Positions 12,643 through 24,800 of a DNA stretch of 64,000 nt are shown here, one piece after another (positions within the stretch are counted from its first letter, which is position 1; each line of letters starts with the position of its first letter). This stretch comes from Desmodesmus armatus (Eukaryota; Chlorophyta; Chlorophyceae; Sphaeropleales; Scenedesmaceae). The position numbers and the translations under genes were made by a program. A model generated the notes under the pieces. The model saw only the letters and a program-made list of their open reading frames with translations. It had not been told where the DNA came from and made no database searches. The stretch is taken from positions 235,474-299,473 of the forward strand of contig VIIQ02000124.1 in NCBI GenBank assembly GCA_007449985.2, written 5' to 3'.

Positions 12643-12755
12643 GTCGAGGTGCAGGGAGCGCGTGATGCAGGCCGTTCAGTGATTTGGGTTAACTGATTGT
12701 TTGAGTTGCTGTATTAAACGCTGGCATTCAACAACACCAATCATGTCTCCTCAAT

Positions 12756-12786
12756 CCGTGCCACGGTTTGCCGTGCGTTGAACGTT
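12756..12786 (-). promoter_or_regulatory. Palindromic upstream element of OPR copy 1
   Basis: The palindrome CCGTGCCACGG (12756-12766) followed by TTTGCCGTGCGTTGAACG lies about 115 bases upstream of the start codon of OPR copy 1. The same core occurs at a similar distance in the other three copies. A promoter or transcription-factor-site role is inferred. Confidence 0.55.
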
Positions 12787-14143
12787 GAACATCCAACCTT
12801 ATGCCGCAGCGCTGCCGACCTTGCATTCAAATCAATGCTTGTTAAAAGAAATATTGAGACCACCCGATTCCAACAGATAAAGTAGGGTCCAGCTTGTTGC
12901 AAGACAATTCGGAGCTGGGCGCCACTGGTTCACCAGCTGCACTTGGTAACTTCAGGTTTGCCAGCCAGTTGGCCCGGGCGCGCTGTCACTCTTCAGTGAG
13001 CTGTGAGAGACTGTTGGGTCTGCGACTGTAGCAGCTGCCAGGTGTGCATGTCATTGCTTGGCACACTGCTGGTCAGCCGGTGCTATGGTTACTGCAGTGC
13101 ATCTGTTGGACCCTGTCACCGTGTGACATTGCTGTGTGTGGCGCTGCCGATGTGCTGGCCAGGCAGCAGATGTGCTGCTGTACATTAGCAAACATCCCAC
13201 ATGCTGCACAAAATTTGCCGTGTCTACAGCTGCAAAAGTGCCGCAGTGCAGCATGTGCGGCTGTGTACACATGTGTTGCTTTCAACGTGTCCAGAATGTG
13301 TCTCAGCGGTGTTCTTATCAGGCACTGTGTCTGTTACTTGTGTGCTGCAACTTGCAGCTGAGCTGACGTGTGGACCACTGCCACAACATCACACCAGTCC
13401 AGCCTACGGCAGGACTTGCACATAGCCTCGCCCACAGACCTGACAAAGGGCTTGGCATCATGGCCTGCCACTGGCACACGGTGTGCCACACCATCCCGCA
13501 ACAATCAGCTGGATGAGCTCATCAAAAAACCGCGTCCCGATTCTGCAAAATTTGCAGAGGAATATCAAAATCCACAAATCTTGCAGAGGTATGGCAAAGT
13601 CTGGAAGTCTGCAATGCCGTACATAGGGCCTACCCGGTGCCTAGTAGGCACAATGTGAGCTCCTAGACACACGGCGGTTGTGTGTCTATGTGCACACATA
13701 TGGTGAACATGATCCTGAGGGTGCTTGGCCCAGCAGACCTCCACCTCCATTGACTGTTCATGGATGCTGCAATGGCCCATGCAGCACATGCAAAGTGCTG
13801 ATACCGTGCCACATGAAAGGGGGCTCAGCCTTTGAAAGGCCACACACAAGGGGACACATTCAAAGATGCACCACAGGACATGGCACACTGTGCCCGGGGC
13901 CTCAAATTTGGCACACCTCAACTTGAGGCCCTCAACCAGTACCAACATGGAAAAGCCATCAAGTGCACACACAAGCTATCTCTGCAAACAACCCAGTGTC
14001 ACCAGCAAGATGAGCTGCCGTTGCGGTCGCAATTGAGACACCTTGGACCCATGCAGCAGACCTGAATCTTCAGCAAAACCCTAGAGGAGAGCCACACCGT
14101 GACATTGCCAGTCCTACAACCGCCATACGACCCGGTAGTACAG
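12787..14143. other. No gene recognised between OPR copies 1 and 2
   Basis: Only short overlapping frames without motifs. The segment includes the distal upstream region of copy 1 and the 3' flank of copy 2. I see no splice chain or structured RNA. Confidence 0.5.
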
Positions 14144-15629
14144 TCACAGCTTTGTCTTGTCCCCCCAGACTGCTGCCTCCCTTGCCCCCTGCTGCAGCTG
14201 CTGCTGAGTGACCAACCCCGCCAGCCCCTTCCCATCAAGCAGCTGGTGCTCCAACAGCCAGCTGTGGAACACCCACAGCCTGCGCAGGTTGGAGGTGTGT
14301 GCGGGCGAGCTGAACAAAACCGATGTCAGCTACAAGGCTGCGAGCCTGACCTGCCAGCCCCCTCATGTCAAACGATGCGACTGCCTCACAAAGAATTGCT
14401 AAGCCAGCTTTCTCCACATGCTGCATGTTGGGCTGCAGCATCTCCTGTGCCTGCTGCAGCAGAAGCCCCATGAAGTGCTCATCCCTGTACTGCAGCTGGG
14501 CACACGCTGAGACTGCCTGAGTAAGGTTGCGTGCCTTGCAATCTGCCAACCATGTTGGAGCAGCTGCCACTGCAGCTTGGAAGAAGCTATGCCTATTCAG
14601 CTGCAGCTCCCCCAGTGCCCACATGGCATTGGTGACGTGCTGTGACTGCCACCCAGCAAATGTGCTCCGCCGTGAACCAGACAGCAGCTGCTTGGCGTAC
14701 TCCTGTGCTGCGGCTGTGGAAAGCAGTGGTGACGGCCCTATGCACATGCGTGCCAAACCCACCAGCACGTTGGATATAGCCTGGTCTGTGCCTTCTGCAG
14801 CCAACTGCTGCAGCAGCTGTGGTGCCAACAGCTGCTATAGCAGCTCTTGGCTGACCTCTGCCTGCCATCCGCGGCTGAAGCTGAGCAGTCCCAGCGACCA
14901 TATGACGTTTGCAACTGCTTGAGGTACAGCTGCTGCCAGCACTGCTGGGTGCAGGAAGGCTTCCAGGAGCAGCAGAAGCTCCTCAGGTCGCGGCTGCTGG
15001 CGCAGCTTGGCACATGCGTACAACACACTTGACAGCTCCTGAGGCTGCACAACAGGCGCCTGACCTCCGCTGAGATCCTTATCAATGAGGTCAAGAAATG
15101 CCTGCCAGGTTTCAGCCCATAGTGGATGCTGAGTGATGTTCAACTTGCTGCATGCCCACAGGACGTTGGCACACTCACGTATGCTGGCTTCTGGCAGCCG
15201 CTGCAGCCACTTGGCAGCAAGCTTGTTAATGAATGGGCTGCGCCTGCCGCGTAGCTTGGCATACTTGTGGATAGCGGCAGCAGCATTGATGTAGCTGAAG
15301 CTGCTGTTGTGCTGGATGAAGACTGTCTCCAGCTCTGGAATGCTGTTGCAGCTGGTGATCTCCTTGGTGATTATTGCTGACATACCGCCACCGCTGTTGT
15401 CGTCATCGGGCTGTGGGGTACCCCTGGCCCACATCGCACGGCCAGCAGCATGGCAGACCAACCCCCTCCTGCTACTGCTGCGGTTAGCAGCTGAGCTGCT
15501 GCTGGTGCTGCCAACATGACGATTTGAGGCACGTGCGTAGAGTGGTGCAGGCTGGGGCAGCAGGGAAGTGCGAGAAGTGATGCTGCACCTGCTGCAGCAC
15601 AGATCTGAGCGACACCGGAGCGAAAGCAT
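14144..15629 (-). pseudogene. OPR protein copy 2, broken by a nonsense codon and a frameshift
   Basis: Homologous to copy 1 along its whole length, with the same MLSLRCRSDL start, transit peptide, ITSCNSIPELETVF segment and repeats (CANVLWACSKL, LSSVLYACAKL, VANVIWSLGLL, ISNVLVGLARM, VTNAMWALGELQL). The frame is interrupted by an in-frame TAG at 14837-14835, where copy 3 has a Gln codon (QELLxQLLAPQLL). It is broken again near 14293, where two bases appear to be missing compared with copy 4 (CGCACACACCTCC against CGCACACACCCCTCC), so LRRLWVFHSWLLEHQLLDGKGL is shifted. The ancestral stop is at 14144-14146. Sequencing error could explain one lesion but hardly both. A read-through or short N-terminal product of about 264 residues is possible. 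Confidence 0.8.
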
Positions 15630-15749
15630 GTCGAGGTGCAGGGAGCGCGTGATGCAGGCCGTTCAGTTGTTGATGTTGAGTTGTACTGAGTATTTGGGTT
15701 GATGTTGTACATGCTGCCGTTCAGAAACACCAATTGTGTCTCCCTCTAT

Positions 15750-15780
15750 CCGTGCCACGGTTTGCCGTGCGTTGAACGTT
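15750..15780 (-). promoter_or_regulatory. Palindromic upstream element of OPR copy 2
   Basis: CCGTGCCACGG at 15750-15760 followed by TTTGCCGTGCGTTGAACG, identical to the copy 1 element, about 120 bases upstream of the ATG of copy 2. Regulatory function is inferred from conservation across the family. Confidence 0.55.
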
Positions 15781-15870
15781 GCACGTATGCAAGTCCAGCC
15801 TTATGCCGCAGTGCTGTCTAACTTGCAGTCAGTTTTAGGGCATATTGCATGGCAAGTGGAGCTTTGCGCC

Positions 15871-15916
15871 GCTGGTCCACCAATCCCACAAGCGCTGGTC
15901 CACCAATCCCACAAGC
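15871..15916. repeat. 23-bp direct tandem repeat (x2)
   Basis: The unit GCTGGTCCACCAATCCCACA plus AGC is present twice in direct succession (15871-15893 and 15894-15916), identical on reading. It is followed by a run of nine G's. Confidence 0.85.
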
Positions 15917-15992
15917 GCTGTCCCGGGGAGGGGGGGGGGAATGGGTCTTTCAGCAGAACCACTGAAGTAGACAAGTAAGTGGATGACAAAAA

Positions 15993-16046
15993 GCTCACAT
16001 GGCTTTGATTTGTTGTAGTAAGATCATGGCTTTGATTTGTGGTGGC
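15993..16046. repeat. Short imperfect tandem repeat (x2)
   Basis: ATGGCTTTGATTTGTTG is followed, after GTAGTAAGATC, by ATGGCTTTGATTTGTGG. Two imperfect units; no function is apparent. Confidence 0.6.
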
Positions 16047-19000
16047 CATGTCTGCTCATTGCTGGCATCCACTGAAACTGGATGAGTTGATCTTTTCACT
16101 ACAAAATTTGCAAGAATCACGTGGTCATGGAGGTGCTGCTGCCGGGCACCCAGCAGCAACTGTCTTGAGGAACATCCGCACTTGAAGGCACCCACTTGCA
16201 GCCCCTGGACTTCAGGCTGGAGCGTGTTGAACAGACTGGCAGCCAGAGACCAGCGGCTCCACCACCCGTTGGTGCCCAGGGATCGGACTCGGCAACAGTT
16301 CTTGGCCATACACATGCACATCGCCCCGTCATTGGCCTGCACTGTTACACGATGTCACTCTCGTAGCAATGACAGCAAACTATGAAATGTGCAATGTCAC
16401 CTGGACAAGCGGAGCCTTCTCAACGAGGGGCGCTGACCCATGAAATAGTTGCACAGCAACAATCTCCACCCGGTACTGGGGCAATACTACTGTCATGTAG
16501 TAGTACATGTGAGCGGGACCGGCTCAACCTGAGCAGTACTCACTACACGCACACTAGCAGTCACTGCATTGTCACAACGGTCGCAGCTACCCTACTGGGC
16601 GTGCCACTGGTAATCAAGAAATGGTTGTGCTGCCTCACAGCCTGCACCGCCAGTCCGTCCACCCTCATCCACGCTCACAACATCAAGCTGACCATATGCA
16701 TGGCCCATGCGTTGGCAGTCCAGCATATCCACACACACCAGCATGCCAGGCAAACCCAGAGGCACGCGACTATTCAAACCTTTCCTGGTCCAGCGGTGAC
16801 TACCAATGGAGATAATCATGCAGCTACAACATTCTTACAACCACAACGCCTTGAACTTGCAAGTTATCTATGTAGTAGTATTGACAAGCAGTGTTCAGCC
16901 CAACTGAAGGATGCAGCAGGGCGCGAGTGCCCACCAGTCATGGCTCATGCCTTGGATGACCGTGCACAGTGGCTGACAACGAGCAACTGTGTCAGCACTT
17001 GAGTGATATGTTGCGGCAGACCCAGCTGCAATATGCCGCAGCCCTGCTGCAGGACACCCACAAGCTCCAGCAACAGAACGTTGCTGCTGTAATCCAGGTT
17101 GATAAACCCTGAAGCGGTGACGGTTGAGTGCCGGTCCAATTTGCGTTGCTGGGGTGCAGTGCAACACCTCTGGAAAGCCGGCTGCCACCAGTATACCAAG
17201 ATAAACAGATGACGTAAAAGTGGGAACACGCACTGTTGGGCAATGCAGCTCTCCAGTGCGTGTTTGCAAACACCCACCACAGCAAGCGGGTGGTACACCT
17301 AACAATACGTCTCCGTGCGTCTCTGCTGAGGCACGCCCAGCCGCTTTCGCCCCCATGCCCTTGGGGCTCGCTTGCCCAAGACGATAACCTTGAGCATCCC
17401 CAACTTCTAAAGCCAAAGCAGTGCAATACACCTGAGGGATACTTTGCAGAACAGCACAGCATGGACTCAGCCACAAGCATGCCGCCTGCCACCAGCACTT
17501 CCAGCAAGTAATATCAATAGTCAGGGTGCCCAGATCTCCCAAAGGTTGGCCGGCAGTTGACCTGCCCATCCGGATGATGTCCACGTCCCCACCACGACTT
17601 GCAGGCATGCCTGTGCCTCGCCAAGACTGCCACAGGATGTGACACCCCCCGTGGTTGCAACCCCAACCGGCCCCTGGAGCGACGCCGAGGCATATAAATG
17701 CACAGCCTTTCACAATCCTACAAGCCAGCAGTTCACTAGATCCAAGCAAAACCACATGCCGTCGGCGCACTCAACGCGGATACATACCAAAACGAGGGTG
17801 TCGCACACCCCGTGTTCGACGCTCACCCACGAGCTACCGACCACCTCGTTTGCAGGTCCAGGGTAGGGCGCTGAGACCCGACGCACAGCAGCCAACCAGG
17901 CGCACCCAACTTCCGCTCAAGCAACAAAGCTATCGCCCACGGGACTTGCCGCACCCACACCAAGCGAGCCCACCCTTGAGGTGTGGACGTTGTATGGATG
18001 CGTAGTTCTTCCCGTTGATTAAAATTCTCACTCGTGATGCACACAGGTGCTGGTGCGGCAATGCATCAAAACACACCTCATCACACAACGACGCCAAAGC
18101 CACCAAAGCCACAAACACAAAACTGTGAAGTACCAGACCCCAACCGACACAGGGGTTGAGCATGCCAGGGGCGAGCACAGCCACAAAGCTACACCCACTG
18201 TAGCAGCTTCATGGACTACTACAAAGCAAGGCTGAAGCGGCGAGCTCATTCGAACAGCGCCGTACACTCCCAACATACACGGTGAAAAAACAGTGAGACA
18301 GCGCAGTGTACGCAACACCAAAACGGCAAGACCAACATGCCCACCCTCACCCCCGCCGTTGAGCAGCCACTCCCCAGCCTCGGCACATGCCACTACATCA
18401 ACACACTCCCTCATTGCCCTCGACCACCCAACGTCGCCCTCAACTCCCCAACGAGCGCCCACTTAAAGCCAAAAAACCGACACCGTGTCCAGTCCATATC
18501 AGTGCACGCACATGCGGGGCGTCTCGCTCAAGGTGAGAGGCTCCTTTGCTGGCAGCATCAACCCAAGCTACTATTAGTAGTCATTGACAACGGGGAACGC
18601 GAATGCGGCAACCTACAAGATTGGATCCTTTGGGACTTGGAGTGCCTGTGGCGTCAGAGCACCCTCGTGCTTTCATCCGTGAATCTCTGTCAAAGAAAGT
18701 TCTTTCTAGCTGGCCGGCTAGCTGCAACCTGTGCAGCCCTGTGCCCAAGAAAATGCAACACAAAGTCCCTGCCTAAACTGATACCAACCCGCAGCAGCCC
18801 GCCAGACGCAAACCGAGCGCAAACAAGGAGCGCTGGACCAAGCTCATCAAGATGCAAACTCCAATTAGTATCTTTCAGTGGATGACAAGACGTGGATGCA
18901 TCATTAGTGGTGGAACGGACAGGAGGCGTGATAGGAGTGACAGGGAACCACACAAAGCTCAGGAAGACAAGACTGCTAAAGGTCGCAAAGGAGTGCCAGC

Positions 19001-20541
19001 AGGACACTACAGGCCAAACGCATAACACCACAACCAAAAGTGCACACAAAAGTTGACCATCCATGCCACAAACCAGTCCAGAGCCATCTGTGTGTGTGCA
19101 GTGCTTTTGCTGGATGCCCGGCAGCAACCATGCAGCCTTCAAGCAGGAGCTCAGGCGGCACTACGGGTGCCTGTGTGCACACTGATCGTGAACCAAAAGA
19201 CCCTGCAGCCCCACGTATCCTAATTTCTATACTTTCAAGGCAGAAGAACAAGCGAACGGCCCTTGTGCTGATGGATGAGGTGGTAAGGTGGAGGGTAGCG
19301 AGGAGGAACATGATGTGCCACAGCAACACAGAGACAGGGCAGCATAGCCGCAAGCAAGCAGAAACGCCACCAAAGACAGCGTACAAGAGACCATCGTATC
19401 AGCCCCGAAGACCTTGCAGTTGACGAATGAGGTATCAACAGCCGCCGTACGACTGCAACTCCGATTGCAACTCTGAGAACCACAATCCTGGAGCTGTAGA
19501 GCAGCAGACACCTCCCAACGGCTGCGAGGCTCCACTGAAGCAAAGAAAGCATTCGCGCCCCACTGCGCGGTTGCAAGCGGCTGCAGCTGCCGCACACATA
19601 CCAGTGCCAGGGTTAAAGCCCTGCCAACAGATCTGCAAGCTGCAACAGATCTGCAGGCTGCAAAAGACCGCAGGCGGTCGCGTACGCAACAAAATTCCGA
19701 ACTCAAAGGGACCACTCACGCCTAATGGGAACCATCCAGCGCCTGTGGCAGCAGCGGCATCTGAGGTTAGGCCATACAGACAGGCCATAGGTAGACAGCA
19801 ACGCTGCAGTAACAGCATCCACTCCTGGCATGCACTGGTGTAACTACAGTACAACTGTACTGTAGTACAAAGCACCAGCGGTGGACTCCTCCCGAGCACC
19901 ATCAGCCAAACCCAACCCCCAAGCACCATCAGCCACAAACCCAACCTTCTGGTCAACTGGCACGTAGCAGCATACATTTGTGCAGCAGGCAACTCAGCAT
20001 CAAGATGTCCAAAACAAGCCCATGCTCAGCGGGAGCTACCATGCTTGTGCTGACAGCCTGGCAACATGCGTTCCCGTTTGAGGCTGCAGCAGCACGACCC
20101 CTGCGTTCGCCCTAGCTACAGAATGGACATACTCTGCAAGTCTGCTGCTGCAAGCGCATGCATCCATGCGTGTGAGTGCAACTGCACGCATCATCCATGC
20201 AGCAGCGGTGGATTGTGCGCGCCACGACCACAGCAGCTCTGCTGCGCATGTCGGAGTATGATGCAGCCTGCTTGCCTCATCAACCGCTCATGCCGCACTT
20301 GCAACATGAAGGGGAAAAGAATACCAGCGAGCAGAAGGCTCCAACCCAGCGCTGTGGTGCACACGCTAGCAGCACATGCCCAAGTCTGAACAGCCCTGCC
20401 GCCCTGCCTGCCCACGTGCACAAACAAAAATTGTCTTGCCACGGGAAGGTAGCATCAAGCAGCACACTCTGCACAGGCACAAGGCGCACCAAACATATGC
20501 ACCAGATGATCGACACCGCCCCCAGGTGCAAAGATCCCCAG

Positions 20542-20621
20542 TGTGGGACCAACCTCTCAAAGGCCAATCTGAGGACACCCCTGTGGGACCAACCTCTCAA
20601 AGGCCAATCTGAGGACACCCC
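20542..20621. repeat. 40-bp direct tandem repeat (x2)
   Basis: The unit starts TGTGGGACCAACCTCTCAAA and ends GAGGACACCC. The two copies (20542-20581 and 20582-20621) appear identical. It sits inside a cluster of shorter duplications running to 20832. Confidence 0.9.
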
Positions 20622-20654
20622 ATGCAGGCAGACATATGACTTGGACCGGCAGGC

Positions 20655-20832
20655 ACTCAGTGCCCGCCATGGCATGCCTGAGCACTCAGTGACTGCCATG
20701 GCATGCCTGAGCACTTCCCATGCACATACGACAGAGTGCTGTAGTATAAGCAGTGTGCGACTGTATGGTGGGAGCTGCAGCACCAAACCCAGCATGCGGT
20801 GCAGGTGGCAGCACCAGACCCAGCATGCGGTG
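20655..20832. repeat. Cluster of two further tandem duplications
   Basis: GCCATGGCATGCCTGAGCAC occurs twice between about 20667 and 20715. The block CCCAGCATGCGGTGCA with its flanking GGCAGCACCA recurs between about 20779 and 20832. With the 40-bp repeat just upstream this makes three independent duplications within 300 bases. Confidence 0.7.
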
Positions 20833-21806
20833 CACTTGCAGGATGCACCAGGGCCCCAACATCAAGAGTAACATCCTTCTAGACCCCTGAACATGCAGGT
20901 TGGAGACAGGTGCAACTGGGGGGTAACAAAAACGCAAATTTTGGGAGGTGCAGGTCAGCCTGCACATCCCTTGCAACACCCCAGCCACACCTCCAGACAT
21001 TCGAACTATAGTGGCGCCACTGATTCCGTCAGCAGACACAGGAAGGCCCACAGGGACTTGGTGATACCCAAAGTCTACTCAGTGACACTGCAGGTGGTGT
21101 GACTGCCACCCCACTGCTAGCAGCGCTCGTAATGAGCCCACCAAAACAAGACCAGCAGATTTTCCCCCATGCAAGCACACACCACAAGCCCAAGGCTTAT
21201 TCCAACGGGCCTCAACCAAAGTCCTGCCTGGCGATAAGAGCATGCGCAATGCAAGAACTCAAAGTGCCAGCGCTGCGTGCATACGTACTAACAGCTCATC
21301 ACACAAAAAAGGCCCACACACAATAGAAGCCGGGCCTGAAAGCAGGATAAGCCACCCTGCAAGCCAGCAGAATGAATAGCACTGCACCACCTCCTCTCTA
21401 AGTGTCAAGACACTGCCGCGCATGCGCAACGGTGTGACGTCAGCGCTGGCTGCGCACATCAGCGCAGCAACCTGACATGCCACAGCCGCAAGGTACTGTG
21501 GGCAGTCAGCCAGGCTCGCAACATGCATGAGCATGCTGTAATGCTCAAAAAGCAAAAAGCATGGGAGCGTTGCATTTGGTATGAGAGCCCATCTCATGCC
21601 CAGCATATCAACAGGGGTTATGCTGTGTTCTTCAGCACCCGTGAAACCCCAGACCTACATTTCGACTAGCCCAATACGCGACAATCAACTAATAAGTCCT
21701 TCGCTCCCCGTCACAATCGGCAAGCCCCAACCTGACCCTGAATGCACAGTAAAAGCCAGCTGTCCCCTCACTCCGGGCTCAACCCTCAAAATGAAGACGC
21801 ACTGCT

Positions 21807-24800
21807 TCAGCAGATGACACAACCGCATGACGTCTCTGCCTGGCGCGGCCCTGGCACCTCCACCCCACGCCCGCCCGCTGCCTTGCCTTCTGCTGTCGCG
21901 TCAGCCTTGCCGCTCACTGTTGGCTCCACTGGCGACGCTGTAGCACCCGCTACCGTCGTGTTGTTGGATCGCAACAGCTTGCCAAACCTGCCGCCGGCAG
22001 CTCCTTTTGCTGCTGCGGCCTCCTGAGCACGCTGCAGGCACTCCTGCAGCTTCCCCAGTACCTCCTTGGCTGAGGGTCGGTCTGCAGGGTCCTGCTCCCA
22101 GCAGGATTCAATGACCTCCCAGACATCACGCGGGATCAGCTTGCCATGCTTGGGGCGGAAGCCCCGCGCAACCTGCGCCGCGTACTTCTCACAGTCGTCG
22201 GGGCTGTTGGCGGGTGTATGGGTGTAGATCAGCAGCGTGCGCGAGAAGAGCTCGTACAGCATCACGCCCATGCTGAAGATGTCCACAGACTCGTTGTAAG
22301 GCTTGCCCTGGGAGCCGCAGTGAGCAGCAGGGGGCAGACCACACGCACATGGCACGGCAAAGCAGCAGGGGTGAGCACAGGCGAAGCCACTTGAAACACC
22401 AGCCACAGGCTTGTAGTACTGCTTGCCTTGTGGGCAGCAGCAGGTGCAGGACACCACATGCACTCGGCATGGCACAGCAGCAGCGGTGAGCACATGTGCA
22501 GGCCCGCTTGATCCGACAGCACCAAAGCAGGCATGAGCGGCACGCCGTGTTTGGGACTACACAGCCTGTGTGGAGTTGCTGCCCGTTGGGGCGTGCAGAC
22601 TGCCCTATGTTCCAAGAGCGAGGCACAGCAGTCTGTCGCTGTGCTACAGAGGCCATCCCCCCTGCTGCTTACCTTGAACACCTCTGGCGCCATGTACATG
22701 AAGCTGCCTGTGTGTCCGGTGAGGTCGTACGACAGTGGCAGCTCGATGAGGCTGCTTGGGCGGCTGGCAGCTGGTGGCACAGAGGCATCCAGCAGCAGAT
22801 CCTGGTCATTCTCGTCCTCCTGTTGTGGTTGGAACAGCCAAGCAGCACAGCACAGGTCAGCAGATTACTGACAATCAGTGCCAGCCAACACAGGGGTTGG
22901 GACAGTCAAGCAGCACTGCACAGGTCAGCACAGCGCAGGACAGCACCATTATTGTGGCAGTCCGGCATGCCGGGCATGTGCGCACAGGGTTTGGAGCAAT
23001 CAAGCAGCACAGCTCAGGTGGCACGATTGCAGCGCACGTTAGCGCAGGCTAGCACAGTGGTCGGGAGTCGGGCAGCACCGCCCAGTCAGCAAAGTTGTTG
23101 TGGCAGTCAGCGCAGGCCGGCAAAGTGTTTGAGACAGTCAGGCAACCCAGCACAGGTCAGCATGATGATCGCAGCAATCAGCGCAGGCCAGCGCAGTGGT
23201 TGAGACAGCCAGGCAGCACAGCACAGGTCAGCACAATTGCAGCAGCAGTCAGCGCAGGCCAGCACAGTGGTTGAGAAGGTCAGCACGGTGGTTGTGGCAG
23301 TCAGCGCAGGCCAGCACAGTGGTTGAGACAGTCAAGCAGCACAGCACAAGTCAGCATGATCATCACGGCGGCCGTGAGAGTCAGTGCAGGCCAGCACAGG
23401 TCAGCGCGGTTGTGTGGCATTGCAGCCCAGCACAGGTCAGCGCGACTGTTGTGACAGACAGTGCAGCCCAGCACAGTGGTAAGGACAGTCAAGGCTATTG
23501 TGCGCCAAGGCTCACCATCAGATCCTCCCACAGCATTGACGCGCCAGTAGGCCAGTCACCCGACCGCATCGATGCGCCACTGACGCTGGTGGCTGCGCGC
23601 GGAGTGCTACAGCCCTCGGCCGCCTGAGAGGCGGCTGCAGCAGCGGCGACTGCGGCGGGGGTGAGGGTGGGCAAAGGCTCTGAGGAGGAGCTGCGGGCCG
23701 AAGCCTGGCGGGCCAGTTGCTCAGTCAAGGTTCTTGACTTCAAGTGGACCTGCGACAGTGTGCGGCAGTGAACAACAGTATATTGGTAAATTGTTTCAGA
23801 GTCAAAAGAGCACACGAATACGCCGGGCAGCCCATTCCAGTACAACAGCGCACAGCGGTTGTTGAGCAGGGTCAGCATCCTGCGTGTTGTAGCAGCCAGC
23901 ATGGTTGAGCATGAACAGCGCATGCATCTGCGTATTTCACATTAATGGGCACCACACTGGTTCGCGGTGCTGTCGCTTTCCCAGTGCCACCTGCGTCCTG
24001 GTTGCCTATGGAAACCCTGGACAGCACAGCAGATGGCGACATTCAAGCACACCCACCTCATAGTCCCGCTGTGAGTTGGCTGCAGCCAGGATGGTGCTGA
24101 TGCTGCCGTCTGCGATGCTGCTGCCTTCCCCAGGCCCTGTGCTACTGCTGCTGCCGCCGTCGCTGCCATGCCGGTGGTGTGTTGCAGACGGAACAGCATC
24201 TGCTTCTGCCTCGCCGGCGAGACCCAGCTGCATTCCTGCAGCCTCAAACCCAAAGGCGTCTGTTGGCACAGCCGCGTTCACAAACGAGCCGAAGCGGTCT
24301 GCATCCGGGGCTGGATCCTGAGCGGGATGGCAACACGCTGTGACTGCGCCTCGCTGCGGCGGCTGGCGGCGCTGGGGGCAGACTGCGCCTGAGACGTGCC
24401 AGAGTGGCTCCTGGTGTCCAGCGACAGCCTGCGCAGCGTGCTGGCAGTGAGGCGGGTCCATTGCTGTGGTGCGCAAGGTGGTGAGTCCCGCTGCAGCTGG
24501 GGCTGCTGGGGCTGCTGCTGGTCCTTGACCTGAGCTGCCCCGCATCCTGGCAGTGGTCTGCATCAGCTGCGAGGTCGTTGTCTGCTGCTGCAACGCTGTC
24601 GTCCACTGCGAATGCGACACGCTGCTTAGGCTTGGTGTCGCGGGCCGGCAGGTGCCCTCCCTTCAGCGCTGACACGCTGGGCACACGGGTCTTGTCGACA
24701 CCGCCGCTGCTGCTGCGGGTGATGACGGGCGCCACACGGGCCTCTGCGTCTGCCACTGCGTCTGCGTCTGGGGTGGAGGAGCCGGACGCTGTCCAGGCCT

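Larger units (their letters stand above)
15781..21806. other. No gene recognised; contains several short tandem duplications
   Basis: This 6-kb stretch has many overlapping frames on both strands (the longest near 16895-17770 minus and 20176-20871 plus) but none has a motif, a transit or signal peptide or a consistent splice chain. The plus strand is A/C-rich (CACA, CCAA), unlike the GT-rich 1-6 kb region. Local duplications at 15871, 15993, 20542 and 20655-20832 are listed separately. A diverged minus-strand gene is possible, but I cannot support one. Confidence 0.45.

Noticed and set aside
16895..17770. 291-residue minus-strand frame
   Set aside because: Long, but other frames in the same interval are nearly as open. 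There is no domain, targeting signal or splice context, and the start is not ATG-supported by any context.
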